A DNA stretch of 64,000 nt from Naematelia aurantialba (taxonomy: Eukaryota; Basidiomycota; Tremellomycetes; Tremellales; Naemateliaceae): assembly GCA_021527695.1 (NCBI GenBank), contig JAKFAO010000009.1, forward strand, positions 744,001 through 808,000, read 5' to 3'. The position numbers and the translations under genes were made by a program. Numbering within the stretch: the stretch's first letter is position 1; the number at the start of each line of letters is the position of its first letter. Below are positions 22,875 through 34,093 of this stretch, piece after piece. The notes below the pieces were generated by a model. It was not told where the DNA came from. It was given only the letters and a program-made list of their open reading frames with translations, and did no database searches.

Positions 22875-25696
22875 TCACTTGAGCTGCGACTGCGTAGGTT
22901 GAGGCCCCTTCTTCGCTGGAGCTCGTTTGGCAGGCGCTTTGGCAGGCGCTTTGGCAGGCGCTTTGGCGGGAGCTTTCTTGGCCGGCGCACGAGACTTCTT
23001 TGGGGGTTCATCTTCTTCCTCTTCTTCTTCCTCTTCTTCCTCTTCGTCCGAATCGTCAAACTGAGCGGTAAGCACATATGCCTGGTTCTGCCCAAGGCTG
23101 CGTGGAGAGCGGAATAATCTCAAACTGACTAGTTTGTTCTTGCTCCTCCCCTTCGGTGCGGCTTTCTTCGCAGTTGCCCTGCTAAGTGGCGCCTGACTGG
23201 CTTGTACCGACCCGTCGTCCGACTCGCCGAGCAGGCTATCGCCCTCCGCCACTAGCTTGCGTTAGTGTGCCGATCTTGTCGATCACCAAAATTCCTCGAA
23301 TACTGACCAAGACTGTCCACATCTGAATCTGGCCGATCACGGGATTTTCCATTGCTTTTCTTCTTGGCCGCGTCTCGGGCAGGGGCCGGTCGATGTTCCT
23401 CCCATTCCATGACAGCGCTGACGGCTGGTCAGCTGTCTCTCTCTCAATACTGCATTGCACAACACACTGTTCTTTAGCTCTCGTCATCTAAGTAAACATT
23501 AGTTGCAGTCCTGATACGAGATCGGACAGCCTCACATGCTCCTCGACGTCTTCTTCGTCTACCTCCTTCTGTCGCATATCGCGTCCGACCGACGTAAGTG
23601 TTTCGGCAACAAAGCTATCCCATGAGCAAACATTACGCATTGAGATGGATGATCCGGCAAAATCACTCTTTGATAGCATCTCGGTCGTCCTTGTCGACAA
23701 ATCGCATCACTGCATCTTCCAGACCATTTTCCACTAGAACCTCGAGATTCTGGGCCTGGAGGTATTGTCGCACGAGATTTGCCATCCGCAACTTGGCCAA
23801 TTTGTCGTTAGCGGTGATGGCTGTTGAATCTTCCCAGTCCTGATCGTCGTCTGCATCGGGCTGATCAGGTACGTTCTTGGCTTCTAGGTATGTCAGCAGG
23901 ACATTTGGCACTGCTTACTTTTCTCCGTAAACACCTTGCGACGATAGTACTGCAGAATATCTCGAGGATTCGCCACTCGTCCGATGAAGTCCTGACCAAA
24001 TCGAATTGGGTTGGTCATCTCCTTCGTTCCGGTTGTTTCAACCTGTGAACCATTTATTAGGGCAAACAAGAAACGCGAGACATAGACACTTGCCTTGAGC
24101 CGAATCAAAGGAAGCATCATCTCTTCCTTGACTGCGTCATCTTTATGCAGCTCATTCCAATTCCGTCTGGCTTGCTTGATCAGCTCCTCGACCTGCGCAT
24201 CCAGGCGTCAGCCTCCGCCGATCTTTCCTTCTCCCACGAAAGCGGACCTTTTTCCGCAGGAACGCTGTTATGGTATCTCTGTCTTCCAGGTCCACTTTAT
24301 TGTGCTCCACGGCCGCGACCTCAGATAGGACCACCTCGTCCAGTTCGAACGGTCGGACCGTCTTCAAAGGGATTTCCGCAATCTGGAATTGCGAGCCTTG
24401 AATAGACAGGATCCCGACATGCCTACCGCATTGAGCTGGCGAGATGTGCAGGGCGATATAACGTACTTTGGTATGGCCTCGCCCGGGGCTAAACTGGTTG
24501 CGACGGAACTTCCTGGTTGAGTGATATAGTATCCTTTGCCCTCGACTTCTTCAGGCCATATACGGCAGTCATGCTCATGGCCCCAAACCACAAGCTTGAT
24601 CGAGTCGTCAAACATCCCTTCCGGCACAGACTGCTGGGGACCATGCTTTACTCTGGAAAGATTAGCCGCGCAAACACCGCATCCTTCAATGACTTGCCTA
24701 TTCTGGTGTATAAGAAGCATATTGAACCAATCGTCCTCCCTGATCTCCCCGCCCGCAGGCATGAACATCTTTACCCGGTTACTCCGCAGCTCGTAGTGCA
24801 TCCGAGCGTCCTTGACGTTGCCCACACCATACATGGCCAGGTGAGAGTCCCCTTTCCGCAGCAGGATGGGCTTGATACATATTCCTTGATCGGGGTTGGC
24901 TGCAGCTTCGTCGGCGACCAAATCGACTTTGCCAAAGTAGTTGAGAACTCCAGATACGGAAAGCACGTCTAATGCACACAGCGCGCCTTCAGGCCCTGTA
25001 CCTTGAGGATCATCGTGGTTGCCGTGAATCGAGAACACCGGGATCGCTACGTTGAGATTGGGGTCTTCATAGTTGATCGCTGGGAAGCTATTACATCGTC
25101 AATATTTCCGGACAAGACTTGCCGGCCCGGCTCACTCACGAGAATCCAGGAGTACTTCCGTCCATCGGGTCGCTCAGCAGCTCAAACTAAGCGTCTCAGC
25201 TAGCCGCTCTCCTCCCTTCGTGCAGATAGATGGCGAGGGATAACTATCGGCGAAACCTACGGAAATGGGCTTATCACCTAAGGTATATTCCCGCAATAAC
25301 GCAATAGTCTGATGCAAACAACCTCTGCTAGGCCGATTTTCATGAAATAGGTCGCCGGCAAGGAGAATAAAGTCCACATCGGCCTCACGAGCGATCTCGA
25401 GGATCTCACGGAAGGTGTTGATGGCATCTTGACCACGGACAGGATCCTTCTCTGCATAGCCGATGTGGTTGTCTGAGGCGAGGAGGATCCGGAAACAGCT
25501 TTGGCAGTGTCAGTACGCGAGCTCATTCCGGGTAACGATTGCAAGGGATTCATGTAAAGAATTGGCCTAGTGAACGATCGTTGGTGGCCTTACTTGTCAG
25601 GGTCTATGGCAAGTCAGCTTGCATGCCGCGGGGGGTGCCAATGAGCTGACTTTGTTGTGCGATACTAGGAGCGGGCTCGGGTGGTTCGATCGTCAT
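22875..25696 (-). CDS. MRE11: MRE11 double-strand-break repair nuclease
   Basis: Mn-dependent 3'-5' exo/endonuclease of the Mre11-Rad50-Xrs2/Nbs1 complex. Phosphoesterase motifs appear in order: [11 protein letters not shown] (Asp28, His30), [32 protein letters not shown] and VVWGHEHDC. The start ATG at 25696 opens a 46-nt exon, followed by a 10-nt micro-exon (25603-25594) and then the exon from 25498 that carries motif I; frames agree only with the micro-exon included. Many short introns follow. The C-terminus has an acidic Asp/Glu run and Ala-Lys-Ala-Pro repeats before PTQSQLK and the stop, a DNA-binding-like tail. It shares a 300-nt promoter region with NSE4. Confidence 0.93.
25594..25603 (-). 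other. MRE11: 10-nt micro-exon of MRE11
   Basis: ACCCTGACAA is flanked by CTGACTTGCCATAG upstream and GTAAGG downstream. Splicing gives [22 protein letters not shown]. Without it exon 1 (phase 1) and the next exon are out of frame. Confidence 0.75.
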
Positions 25697-25996
25697 ACTG
25701 GACACGAAAGTTAGCCGCAGGCCCACCAGAACGACAGGCTACTCGCTTTCGAACTGGAGATTCCGTACCGCCAGACACATCATCCATGTTCACCGCGCCA
25801 TGCCACAGGCCAACGCTCAGAGTCTGCGTTGATTTTGGGATATGAAGACGTGAAGAGTTGACATGATCGAGTATCGAATGCGGGACTGACAGCTTCGTCA
25901 ACTGAAGATCACGTGACACCTCGCGTCTACACGCGTCAAAGATGATGAGATACAGACTGTCTTTGTGTCCTTGACATCCATCAATTGACTGCCAGC
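25697..25996. promoter_or_regulatory. Shared MRE11/NSE4 bidirectional promoter region
   Basis: 300 nt between the two divergent start codons. No TATA box stands out. ATCACGTGAC near 25907 is an E-box-like palindrome core (CACGTG). Confidence 0.5.
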
Positions 25997-27794
25997 ATGG
26001 CAACCGCAGGACCTTCAAGGCATTGGGAACAGGTCAATTCAGGTCACGATGGCCATGATCATGAACATTTGGACACTCGAGCTCCATCGCATGCCAAGCG
26101 GCGGAAACGGCAATCACATATTGAGCTGGAAGATGCCTTCCGGCATGCCGACCCGGAACAGCTCGCTCGGCTCAGTGCGCAATATCGAGCCAAGCAGAAC
26201 GAAGCGGAGGGTGAGCCAGCTCCCAGCCGCGCCCATCACAACTCATAGCGAGCCTTTTCCCGCCCACTATCACCTTCGACTATCTGAAAGCTCACCAACA
26301 CAGATCATTTGGCAAACCTTGCGAACCTGACCGCCGCGGACATCCAAAAGAGTATCAGAGATACCAATGATCTGTTCAGCGAGGGTAAGCTGCTCTCTGA
26401 GCATTGTATGTCGTAATTTCGGGGTGACGGTATCTACCAGTGAGATTGAGCATTGGCGTGGCTGCCCTCGATGCAAGAGTTATCATCTCGTCTTCGGATG
26501 CGGTTCTTGGACTGGCACAAAAGCTGAAAGAGAACACCAATGCCTTTGACATTGACACATTTCTAATCCGGTACGTCGTTCTGATCACTCACCGTTTTGG
26601 TACCTTTCTCGTGCTGTCTGCGCCAGTGCACCACTTGAAGAGCCGAATTGGGCATACAGAACCCTGGACTTGAGCGACCTTCGTCTGGGAAGTTGTAAAC
26701 TGACGCTGTCGAGATAGGACGAAAACGTTACTGGGCTTGGACCGGATGGAGCTCGAAGATATGGATGACTCAGAGGAGGAAGATGAGATTGACGAGAGTC
26801 TTGAAACGGCTACGGGTGGGAATAGACGACAGAGAAGTGCTCGGAAGGGCCGATTGGGGGACTGGGAGAAGATTGGCTGGATGGCTGCTAGTCTTTCGCG
26901 CAGAGTCCCCGGCGTCGAATTCATGTGAGTACAGTCGCCCTCGCGTTTCCCATAACAATACCGCGGCGACCACCACCGTCCCTGATTCATGGAACTAGCT
27001 CAGCAGCTAATACGAGTAGGTACGGGCCTTTAGCGGTGGAACACCGCAAACGAGCCGCACCCAATCGACAAGGAAGAGCAGCTATCGCTCCTGAACAACG
27101 GCCAGAAGAGATTGATCTCTCCAAATCCGCCACTGATGCAAAGGACGATACTCTCGCCAATGTCCGCATAGTACGCGCCCTTTCACCATCCACCCCCCTC
27201 CTGCCTATCGGTATCTGCCGCTTAGCTTACACGATGTCTCAATTTAGGCACAGAAGACGCTGGAAGCACTGGACCCAGACGAAGTAGGTATGAACCTATT
27301 CAAACTGGTTATCAATCCAGTGTCCTTTGGGCAGACCGTCGAAAACCTATTCTACGTCAGCTTTCTGATCAAAGATGGCCGAGCTGGAATCCGCGTCCAA
27401 GACGATGGAGAAATTCTCGTCTGTGAGCATCCTTCCTCCTCCCTGGCATTTTCGCATTGTAGAGACATTGTACCTCTACCATGGCCCCCATTCAATCGTT
27501 GTTTCAGCGAATCAGTGCTGAACAGAACATTTAGTCAAGAGGGATCCAGAGGCGGTGGAGCGGGATACGGACGGTCATATACTCATGAATCAGGCCGTCA
27601 TGGAGCTGGACCAGGAAACGTGGGAGGCAAGTCCATTGCACGTCGACAGCGAAAGAGACGTCAGCTCATATTTCTGTGTTTCTGTTTTCTCTATGCAGGA
27701 GGCAAAACGGATCTTCAAAATTACTAGCTCGGCGATCCCGCATCGCGATTACTCGAAGATCGCCGTTCCAGGAGCAACAGGCTGGTATTCATAA
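25997..27794 (+). CDS. NSE4: Nse4, kleisin subunit of the SMC5/6 complex
   Basis: Nse4 bridges the Smc5 and Smc6 heads and acts in recombination repair and replication-fork stability. The start ATG at 25997 gives MATAGPSRHWEQVNSG, a His/Arg-rich leader, then the N-terminal kleisin helices (VRLSIGVAALDARVIISSSD, LGLAQKLKENTNAFDIDTF). The middle has ELEDMDDSEEEDEID. The winged-helix C-terminal domain is diagnostic: LFKLVINPVSFGQTVENLF, YVSFLIKDGRAGIRV and the end EAKRIFKITSSAIPHRDY. Around seven exons. The last intron (27627-27698) is bounded by GCAAGT and GCAG, is 72 nt long and has no in-frame stop, so it may be spliced or retained. Confidence 0.88.
27627..27698 (+). other. NSE4: Probable GC-AG intron in NSE4, also translatable if retained
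   Basis: Sequence around the donor is TGGGAG/GCAAGT, the acceptor CTCTATGCAG. Removal gives QETWEEAKRIFKIT, matching the Nse4 C-terminal helix. The length is a multiple of three and lacks stops, so retention inserts 24 residues. Confidence 0.65.
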
Positions 27795-28000
27795 TACATA
27801 CGGGGTTGGGCGAGACAGGACATTTTCCGTCGGGTCGGGGCGCTCGGAGACAGCCAAGACGCTGTGAGGCAACCGGACAGGAACGCCCGCACAATATGTG
27901 GCTTATCTGGCAGAGCAAGGCAATGCGCCTCGTGCTCGTCATGTATCTGCAAAGCGGGGTCATGCGTCTCGATCATGCATCTGAAACTATGTCGGCATGT

Positions 28001-29324
28001 CTACTTGTGTTGATCTGCGATTGGATTTGCGTGGATAGTAATCTACCTTTGTCAGCACCGACTACACTGATTACGAACACATCCTCTCGAGAGAGGGTGA
28101 GAGCACGGCCCACTGACTTTGTTTAGTCTGATCTCATTCAATGGTCGGTTCTTCTCGTTCACCGGCACGCGCTCCATCATATCCAACGTCGAGTCGATGC
28201 CATCAATGACCCTACTCGTCGCTCAGCGCAATCCCCAGCAGATTTCTGAGGATTCCGAGATCATCCGAAACCACACGATGCGAGACTGGCATCTCTCGCC
28301 GACTGGTTACGGTCCTGTATGATGTAGTACTCACTTGCCGAAAATCGAATACTTGCCATCAAGAGATGTCTGCTTGGCGTACGTAATGAAAAACTGCCAT
28401 CTGTCAGCACCTTGTCTATCGCCAGAGGCTGATCAGCACGCCTCGCAGCGTGGCGGCGTCGCGGAGCCAACGAGATGCTGAGTTGCTCAAATGGAACTGA
28501 CTTGGGATTTGTTGGTATCTGGCCCTCCATTGGCCATCGCTACTACTCCGCGTGTGTTGAACTGCGTACATCAGTTGACCAGACTGTGATATCCCCAAGC
28601 ATGGGTTGGGGAATGGTGCATTGGCGGATTGGTGCATGGGTGGGTCCAGTCGAACGACGTACGCGTAATGTCTGGCGGATCTCATCAGGAAATGGTCTGC
28701 CCCATATACTTTGCCCGCCCTTGCCAGTTCCTGTAAGCCTTGTGAGCCGTTTGACGTTGTCGTTGAATGAGATGGAAACGGAGGGTAAGATGTAGGTAGA
28801 AAGGAAGAGAGAGGATGCAAGGCGAGGATGAGATAGATGTATGTAGATATACAGTGCAGACGCAGGTACAGAGCCTGAAGAGGCAGTTGGAGATGGCTAG
28901 GTAACAGGAGCGGGAGGCTGGGACGGAGGATCAACGCACCAGTAGGATCACCACCCTGTATCATGAACCCCTTTATATTCCGATGAAAGATCGTATTATC
29001 ATAGTACCCCGACGCGGCTAGAGCAAGAAAGTTCTACTGTCGTCAATCTGTGGGTGCCCTTCGACATGAGACCACTGACTTCGGCAGTACGAGGCACAGC
29101 TTCGCAGAAGATCTCGATCTACGCAGCAGTAAGTAAATCTCGCTTTCCTTAGATGTATATCTTTCAGTCCCCCTAGAATGGGAGTTACTTCCTCCGATGA
29201 GAGATAATGAGAGGCATGGAAACTGCAGCCTACCTTGATCTCGCCCATCGAGGTATGCAGCGTGACCGACTGGGACGATGAGCTCTGAAACTCCTGTACG
29301 AATGTAATATGGGTAGCTCACCAT
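28001..29324 (-). CDS. Cyclophilin-type peptidyl-prolyl isomerase (PPIL3-like)
   Basis: A small single-domain cyclophilin of the PPIL3/Cyp10 type, often associated with spliceosomes. The spliced product reads [45 protein letters not shown] (catalytic Arg, Phe, Gln), [12 protein letters not shown] and [20 protein letters not shown], ending [13 protein letters not shown]. Estimated about 170 aa over seven or more exons. The start is unusual: ATG at 29324-29322 is directly followed by a GTGAGC donor, and the 37-nt intron to 29285 restores [12 protein letters not shown] in frame. Without that splice the only in-frame Met would remove the first strand. Its 3' end converges on NSE4. Confidence 0.88.
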
Positions 29325-29722
29325 CCTGCAATGAGTGCTGCCTCTTCAGGCCCACCAGCGCCTGTCCCGATCTGTCACTTGCGTCGTTTCTGATCTCTAC
29401 AGCGTCAATGAGGAAACAGGGACTTCTGAATACAGATGTATCAAATATCTCCCTCCACCCTCTGCCCCGCACTGCCTGATACGTCTGATGCCGCTAACAC
29501 GTCATGGTCTCTCTGGCTGGGTGCGCCTGGCATTAAACTCACACGACTGCTTCGACCCAAGCTCGACCTTGGTGCTCAGCGGGACTGCAAAACCCCGCAC
29601 AGGCTGCTCGTGTAGTTGGAGCTCTCGCCTCCCCATAACCCTTGGCATTATCGACTGCTGAGGGCAGTCGTATCGAGCGGTCTAACCTTGCGCAGCACAG
29701 CAACAACAGCCCGCCATCCACC
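29325..29722. other. Divergent intergenic region, cyclophilin / TM9 gene
   Basis: 398 nt; presumably two promoters. Nothing else recognised. Confidence 0.45.
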
Positions 29723-31755
29723 ATGCGGCTGTTAACCACCCTTCTTCCCCTCGTTGCGCTTGTCACTCCCACGCTAGCCTTCTACCTCCCTGGAACGGCT
29801 CCCCGCGACTATTCGGAGTACGAGTCAATCGATGTGTTTGTCAACACATTAACGCCCATGCTCAATTCCAAGCTGCGTTCCCTGATCTCCCACGACTACT
29901 ACGACGAGCGGTTTCACTTTTGTCAGCCCGAAGGGGGACCGGTCAAGCAGCCCGAATCTCTGGGCTCCATCCTGTTTGGCGACCGCATCTTGACCTCGCC
30001 GTATGAGCTGCGAATGCTGGAGAACTCGACGTGTCAGACGCTATGTCGGAGCCGCGTGCCACAGGAGGACGCGAGATTCATCAACGATCGGATCAAGGAG
30101 GAGTACGGGCTGAATCTGATCATCGACGGCCTGCCGAGCTCCGAGATGAAGAAGGATAGTAAGACGGGCGAGTTCTTCCTCGATGCCCAGGGTTTCAACT
30201 TGGGAGACGCCGAGATGGACCCCGGCCACCCCGCATTGAACAACCACTATGACATTTTCATCCAATACCACGCGCGTGATTCCCGGCATTTCCGCGTCGT
30301 CGGCGTGCTCGTCTATCCCCGGAGTGTCGACTCGATGGTCGCCGGTGAATCTGGGCCCGACTGCTTCGCGAGCAATCCTCTGTATCTATCTGAATCGACA
30401 GACAACGAGTTCTTCTACTCGTACTCTGTGTCGTTCATTCCGTCCGACGTGCCATGGGGTCTGCGGTGGGACATGTACCTTCATGTCTTTGATCCCAAGA
30501 TACACTGGTTCTCCCTCATCAACTCGCTCGTCATCGTCGGTTTCCTCGTCTTCATGGTCGCCATGATCCTCTACCGGACTATATCGAAAGATATCTCTCG
30601 GTACAACGCCGTCGACCTTTCCGAAGAAGTCCAGGAGGACTATGGATGGAAGCTTGTCCATGGCGAGGTCTTCCGCGTCCCACAACGACCCATGCTACTC
30701 TCCGTATGCGTGGGTAACGGGGCTCACCTCGTCCTCATGTGTGTCGTGACTCTCGTATTCGCTCTGTTCGGGTTCCTCAGCCCGTCCAACCGCGGATCCC
30801 TCGCCACCGTTCTCCTTATCTGCTGGACGCTATTTGGTTGTGTCTCGGGTTACGCCTCGGCACGGACGTACGCCAGCATTGGCGGAGATCAATGGAAGTC
30901 AAATCTCGTCTTGACCGCTGTCCTATTTCCTACCGTAATCTTCACCTTGATCGGCCTGCTCAACCTCTTCCTCATTGGTGCATCGGCGTCCGGCGCCGTC
31001 CCGTTCGGCACCATCCTCGCCATCCTCCTCTTGTGGTTCCTCATCTCCGTGCCACTCTCAGTCGCAGGCTACTTCTACGGCATGCGCCACGGCGCCTTCT
31101 CACATCCCGTACGCGCCAACCCGATTCCTCGTCAAATCCCACCTAAACCGTGGTACCTCCAGCACATCCAGTCGGCGATCATCGGCGGCATTCTTCCGTT
31201 CGGAGCGGCGTTTGTCGAGCTGTACTTTGTCCTGTCCAGCCTGTTTGGTAATCGCGCGTACTATGCGTTTGGATTCCTGTTCTTGACATTCTCAGTCGTC
31301 GCGCTCACGACTGCGACCGTCTCGATCTTGTTTGTCTACTTTACGTTGTGCGCAGAAGAGTATCGATGGCACTGGAGAGCGTTCCTCGTCGGCGGCGGAT
31401 CGGCGTTCTGGGTCTTTGTGTATGGGCTCTGGTACTGGGCCTCGAGATTGAGTCTCGACAGCTTTACCAGTATCGTTTTGTATTTCGGATACCTGTGAGT
31501 TCAACTCGGCGGCCTTTCCCTCATACTCATAACCCATACTCTTGACATTCTATATCCCAAGCTGCCTTTGATATCTTCGCCCCCCCATCTTTGTCGTGTC
31601 CCTTGTCTTGCTATTGGGTTTCGGTGGCAGGCTGAAACTGACGAATATACAGATTCCTCTTTTCCCTGCTCGACTTTTTAGTCGGCGGCTCAATAGGCTT
31701 CATCGCGACATACTTTGCCGTCCGGAGACTATACGGCAGCATCCGCGTGGACTAG
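29723..31755 (+). CDS. TM9/EMP70 family nonaspanin
   Basis: Endosome/Golgi multispanning protein (Emp70/TM9SF2-4 family) involved in membrane-protein sorting. Two exons, 29723-31494 and 31653-31755, join in phase 2 to 624 aa, the usual family length. The start gives a signal peptide (MRLLTTLLPLVALVTPTLA) then FYLPGTAPRDYSEYESIDV. The lumenal domain has SILFGDRILTSPYELRM and CRSRVPQEDA; HWFSLINSLVIVGFLVFM opens the first membrane helix, followed by eight more, including VPFGTILAILLLWFLISVP and HIQSAIIGGILPFGAAFVEL. The last helix lies in exon 2 and the protein ends in SIRVD, an Arg variant of the KxD/E Golgi-retention motif. The intron is 158 nt. Confidence 0.93.
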
Positions 31756-32400
31756 AAGCGGCCAATCAGGAAATCCACCCGCTGGGTAGTGGGGGCAGCC
31801 AGGACCCGGGAGCTGTAGGCGTGCTCTGAATCGGGATTGGATAATGAGAGGCGGGCAAAGGATGAGGATAGCGAGTGGCGTATATAGATTTCATCTGCCT
31901 TGGCGGACCCGGTATCGCACATCACCCTGCATGCAAACGCGAAGCAAGCTCTGTCGTCTCTGGGTTCAGGCCCTGAGTCTCCCACGGCCCCGGTGCCAGA
32001 GTTCATCGAGTTTCTTGTGTCTGCGTCTTGCGTCTTGCATCTTGCGTCTTGCAGGTAGATCAGCGCCCAGGACACACGGAACGGAACGTTTCTCAGCGCT
32101 GCGAATGCTTTGGACTTACTCTAGTCGTCTGTTGAAAGCGATGTCCAGTCGCAATTCGAGAACCGCTCAAGTACTGCGCAAGTACTGCCCTAGTATTGGA
32201 ACAGAACAATATGCAAACATTGTGCATATCGAAGACATGTGACTTGGTCTGCTCTCGGTGCACATCGACACCCCGACATCCAGCGAAGTGCTCGTCCCCG
32301 ACATTGGCAATATACATTACACTACTTCCCCTCAACCAGCTCCTACTAGGTTTATGGGCCGCCAGGCTGTCAAGCTATGAGTGATAGGCAAGACGAGACA
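31756..32400. other. Convergent intergenic region, TM9 / FMP52-like
   Basis: 645 nt between two 3' ends; contains the 7-nt repeat at 32022-32053 and no recognisable gene. Confidence 0.45.
32022..32053 (+). repeat. 7-nt tandem repeat TGCGTCT, 4-5 copies
   Basis: Adjacent TGCGTCT/TGCATCT units. Confidence 0.8.
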
Positions 32401-33757
32401 TCACGCAGAAGGCCCAAGCTCCCCCTTGTACAGCCCCGCAGTGGCGATGATCTGCGAATTGGTCAGGATGGTCACTGGCTCTGTCGGGGGGTTGGCCGCT
32501 AGGTAGGCGATACATTTTCCGATGCTACGTCAGACATCAGCTCTGCAGGCAGTGCCGATTCGCCCACACGAGATTTGCATGGTTTGTTCTATCTGTCCGG
32601 TCTACGGGGTGAAGACGGGCATTCAAAGCCAGGGGAGGCAGAGAGGACTTACTCGACAACGTCTATGCAAGCCGAATCGACGGGGGCGCCGAGAACTCGC
32701 AAGCCGCCAAAGATCTTGCGAGACACCCATTCAGCGGTACGCCACTCCTCTCTGCGAATCTTCGTGTCAGCGAGTACATGTGCGTGTGGCAGGGGATTGG
32801 TTGATGGTGTTACACGATGTTGATGGTGTTACACGATGTGGAACAGCGGCACAGCGGAAACAGCGACACAGCGGCACAGCGGAAGCAGAGGTACAGGGGA
32901 GATAATATGAGAAGCGAGAGGGTGAATGGACGGTCAGAGGCAACAGGCAAGACGAGGGGGTCAGAGTCATAAACCAGCTAGCGGTTCTTGAGGAGCAAAG
33001 GCGCTATCGGGACCCACCTCGGACCCAAGAGCAGCCCCGGTTTCAGGATCACACAGCCCTCGAAGCCGAGCTTTATGACGTTCTCTTCGAGGACGCCCTT
33101 CATCTTGAAGTACGGCATGCGCGAGGTAGCTGACGCGCCTCCGGACGAGACGAGGATCAGCTGCGTGGGTCAGCATGGACCTTTGGAATGACGGTAGAAC
33201 GAGATTTGCGGGAGGCGAAAGGGATCTGCGTTCGCAGGAGGCGAGAGGGAATAGGATTCGGGCGATTCGAGGTACGAGTCGCCGGATTTGCAGAGGCTTG
33301 GGACTCGCAGGCCACTCGAGGAAGCCAATAGGCCACTCACATGCTTCGCGCCGTCTTGCTTGGCCTTGGCCGCCAGCTCGGTATTGAGAACCACATCGAT
33401 CTTTTGCTGCGCCTCAAAGCTCCCAGCAGCAGCCCGGGTCGTACCGAGACAGCTGACGTACACCCCTCCAGGCTGCGCGACCGTCTCGCTAGTCGCGGTG
33501 AACAGGTCTGCATACACTTTGTTCGTGTAGCTCCCGGCGGACGAATACGAAGACGACGGCGATGTGGCTGTGGCTGTGGCTGTCGACGTCGGGGTCGAGG
33601 TCGAGGTGGACGGTGCAGGAGTCGGGGCTGGCAGAGGTTTTCGCGTAAGAGTGGCGAGTGCGAATGGGTGGGAGGAGTGGAGTAAAGCCAAAAAGGTCGC
33701 TTTACCAGTCAGACCAGTGGCGCCTACCAGCGTAACGGGAGTCGGTGTTGTCGACAT
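32401..33757 (-). CDS. FMP52: FMP52-like NAD(P)-binding protein
   Basis: Fmp52 is a mitochondrial outer-membrane protein related to TIP30/HTATIP2 short-chain dehydrogenases; its reaction is unknown. The start ATG at 33757 gives MSTTPTPVTLVGATGLTGKA, a Rossmann dinucleotide motif. VYVSCLGTTRAAAGSFEAQ and KIDVVLNTELAAKAKQDGA are characteristic of the family. Later exons give MPYFKMKGVLEENVIKLGFE and a last exon with CIAYLAANPPTEPVTILTN, ending GELGPSA and TGA at 32403-32401. Between the first two Rossmann strands sits a Pro/Ser/Thr/Ala low-complexity insertion of about 35 residues. One intron contains a 19-nt duplication and a CACAGCGG-rich tract. Confidence 0.8.
32801..32888 (+). repeat. 19-nt duplication and CACAGCGG-rich tract in an FMP52 intron
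   Basis: TTGATGGTGTTACACGATG occurs twice in tandem at 32801-32838, followed by several ACAGCGG units. Confidence 0.8.
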
Positions 33758-34093
33758 GGCGAGAGTCCTGCGTTTGCAGAGGTGTTGGGCTAGTAGAAGC
33801 AACGAAGCAGTAGAAGCAGACGAAGCGTCAACTAGCTGCAAGCGCCGCGCCGGTTATTACGGGAAATAACCCAGTGCCAGTGCGCTTCCGGGATTTTCGC
33901 AATTGGATCATGTCGATGTGGGACAAGATCGTTGCAGGTCGGGGCCATGCTGCAGCCGGGTCCATTGGCTGCAGACATGGCTCCAGAGCACATAGTCCTC
34001 CACCAGCGGCTAGGATGAGTTGCAACAATGCATGCATCGATACAATATGAGGTCGCTGGGTCCTTGCAACTGCGTTCCCAGCAACTCCCCTCC
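33758..34093. other. Intergenic region, FMP52-like / WDR70
   Basis: 336 nt with no recognisable gene; upstream of FMP52 and downstream of WDR70. Confidence 0.4.
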
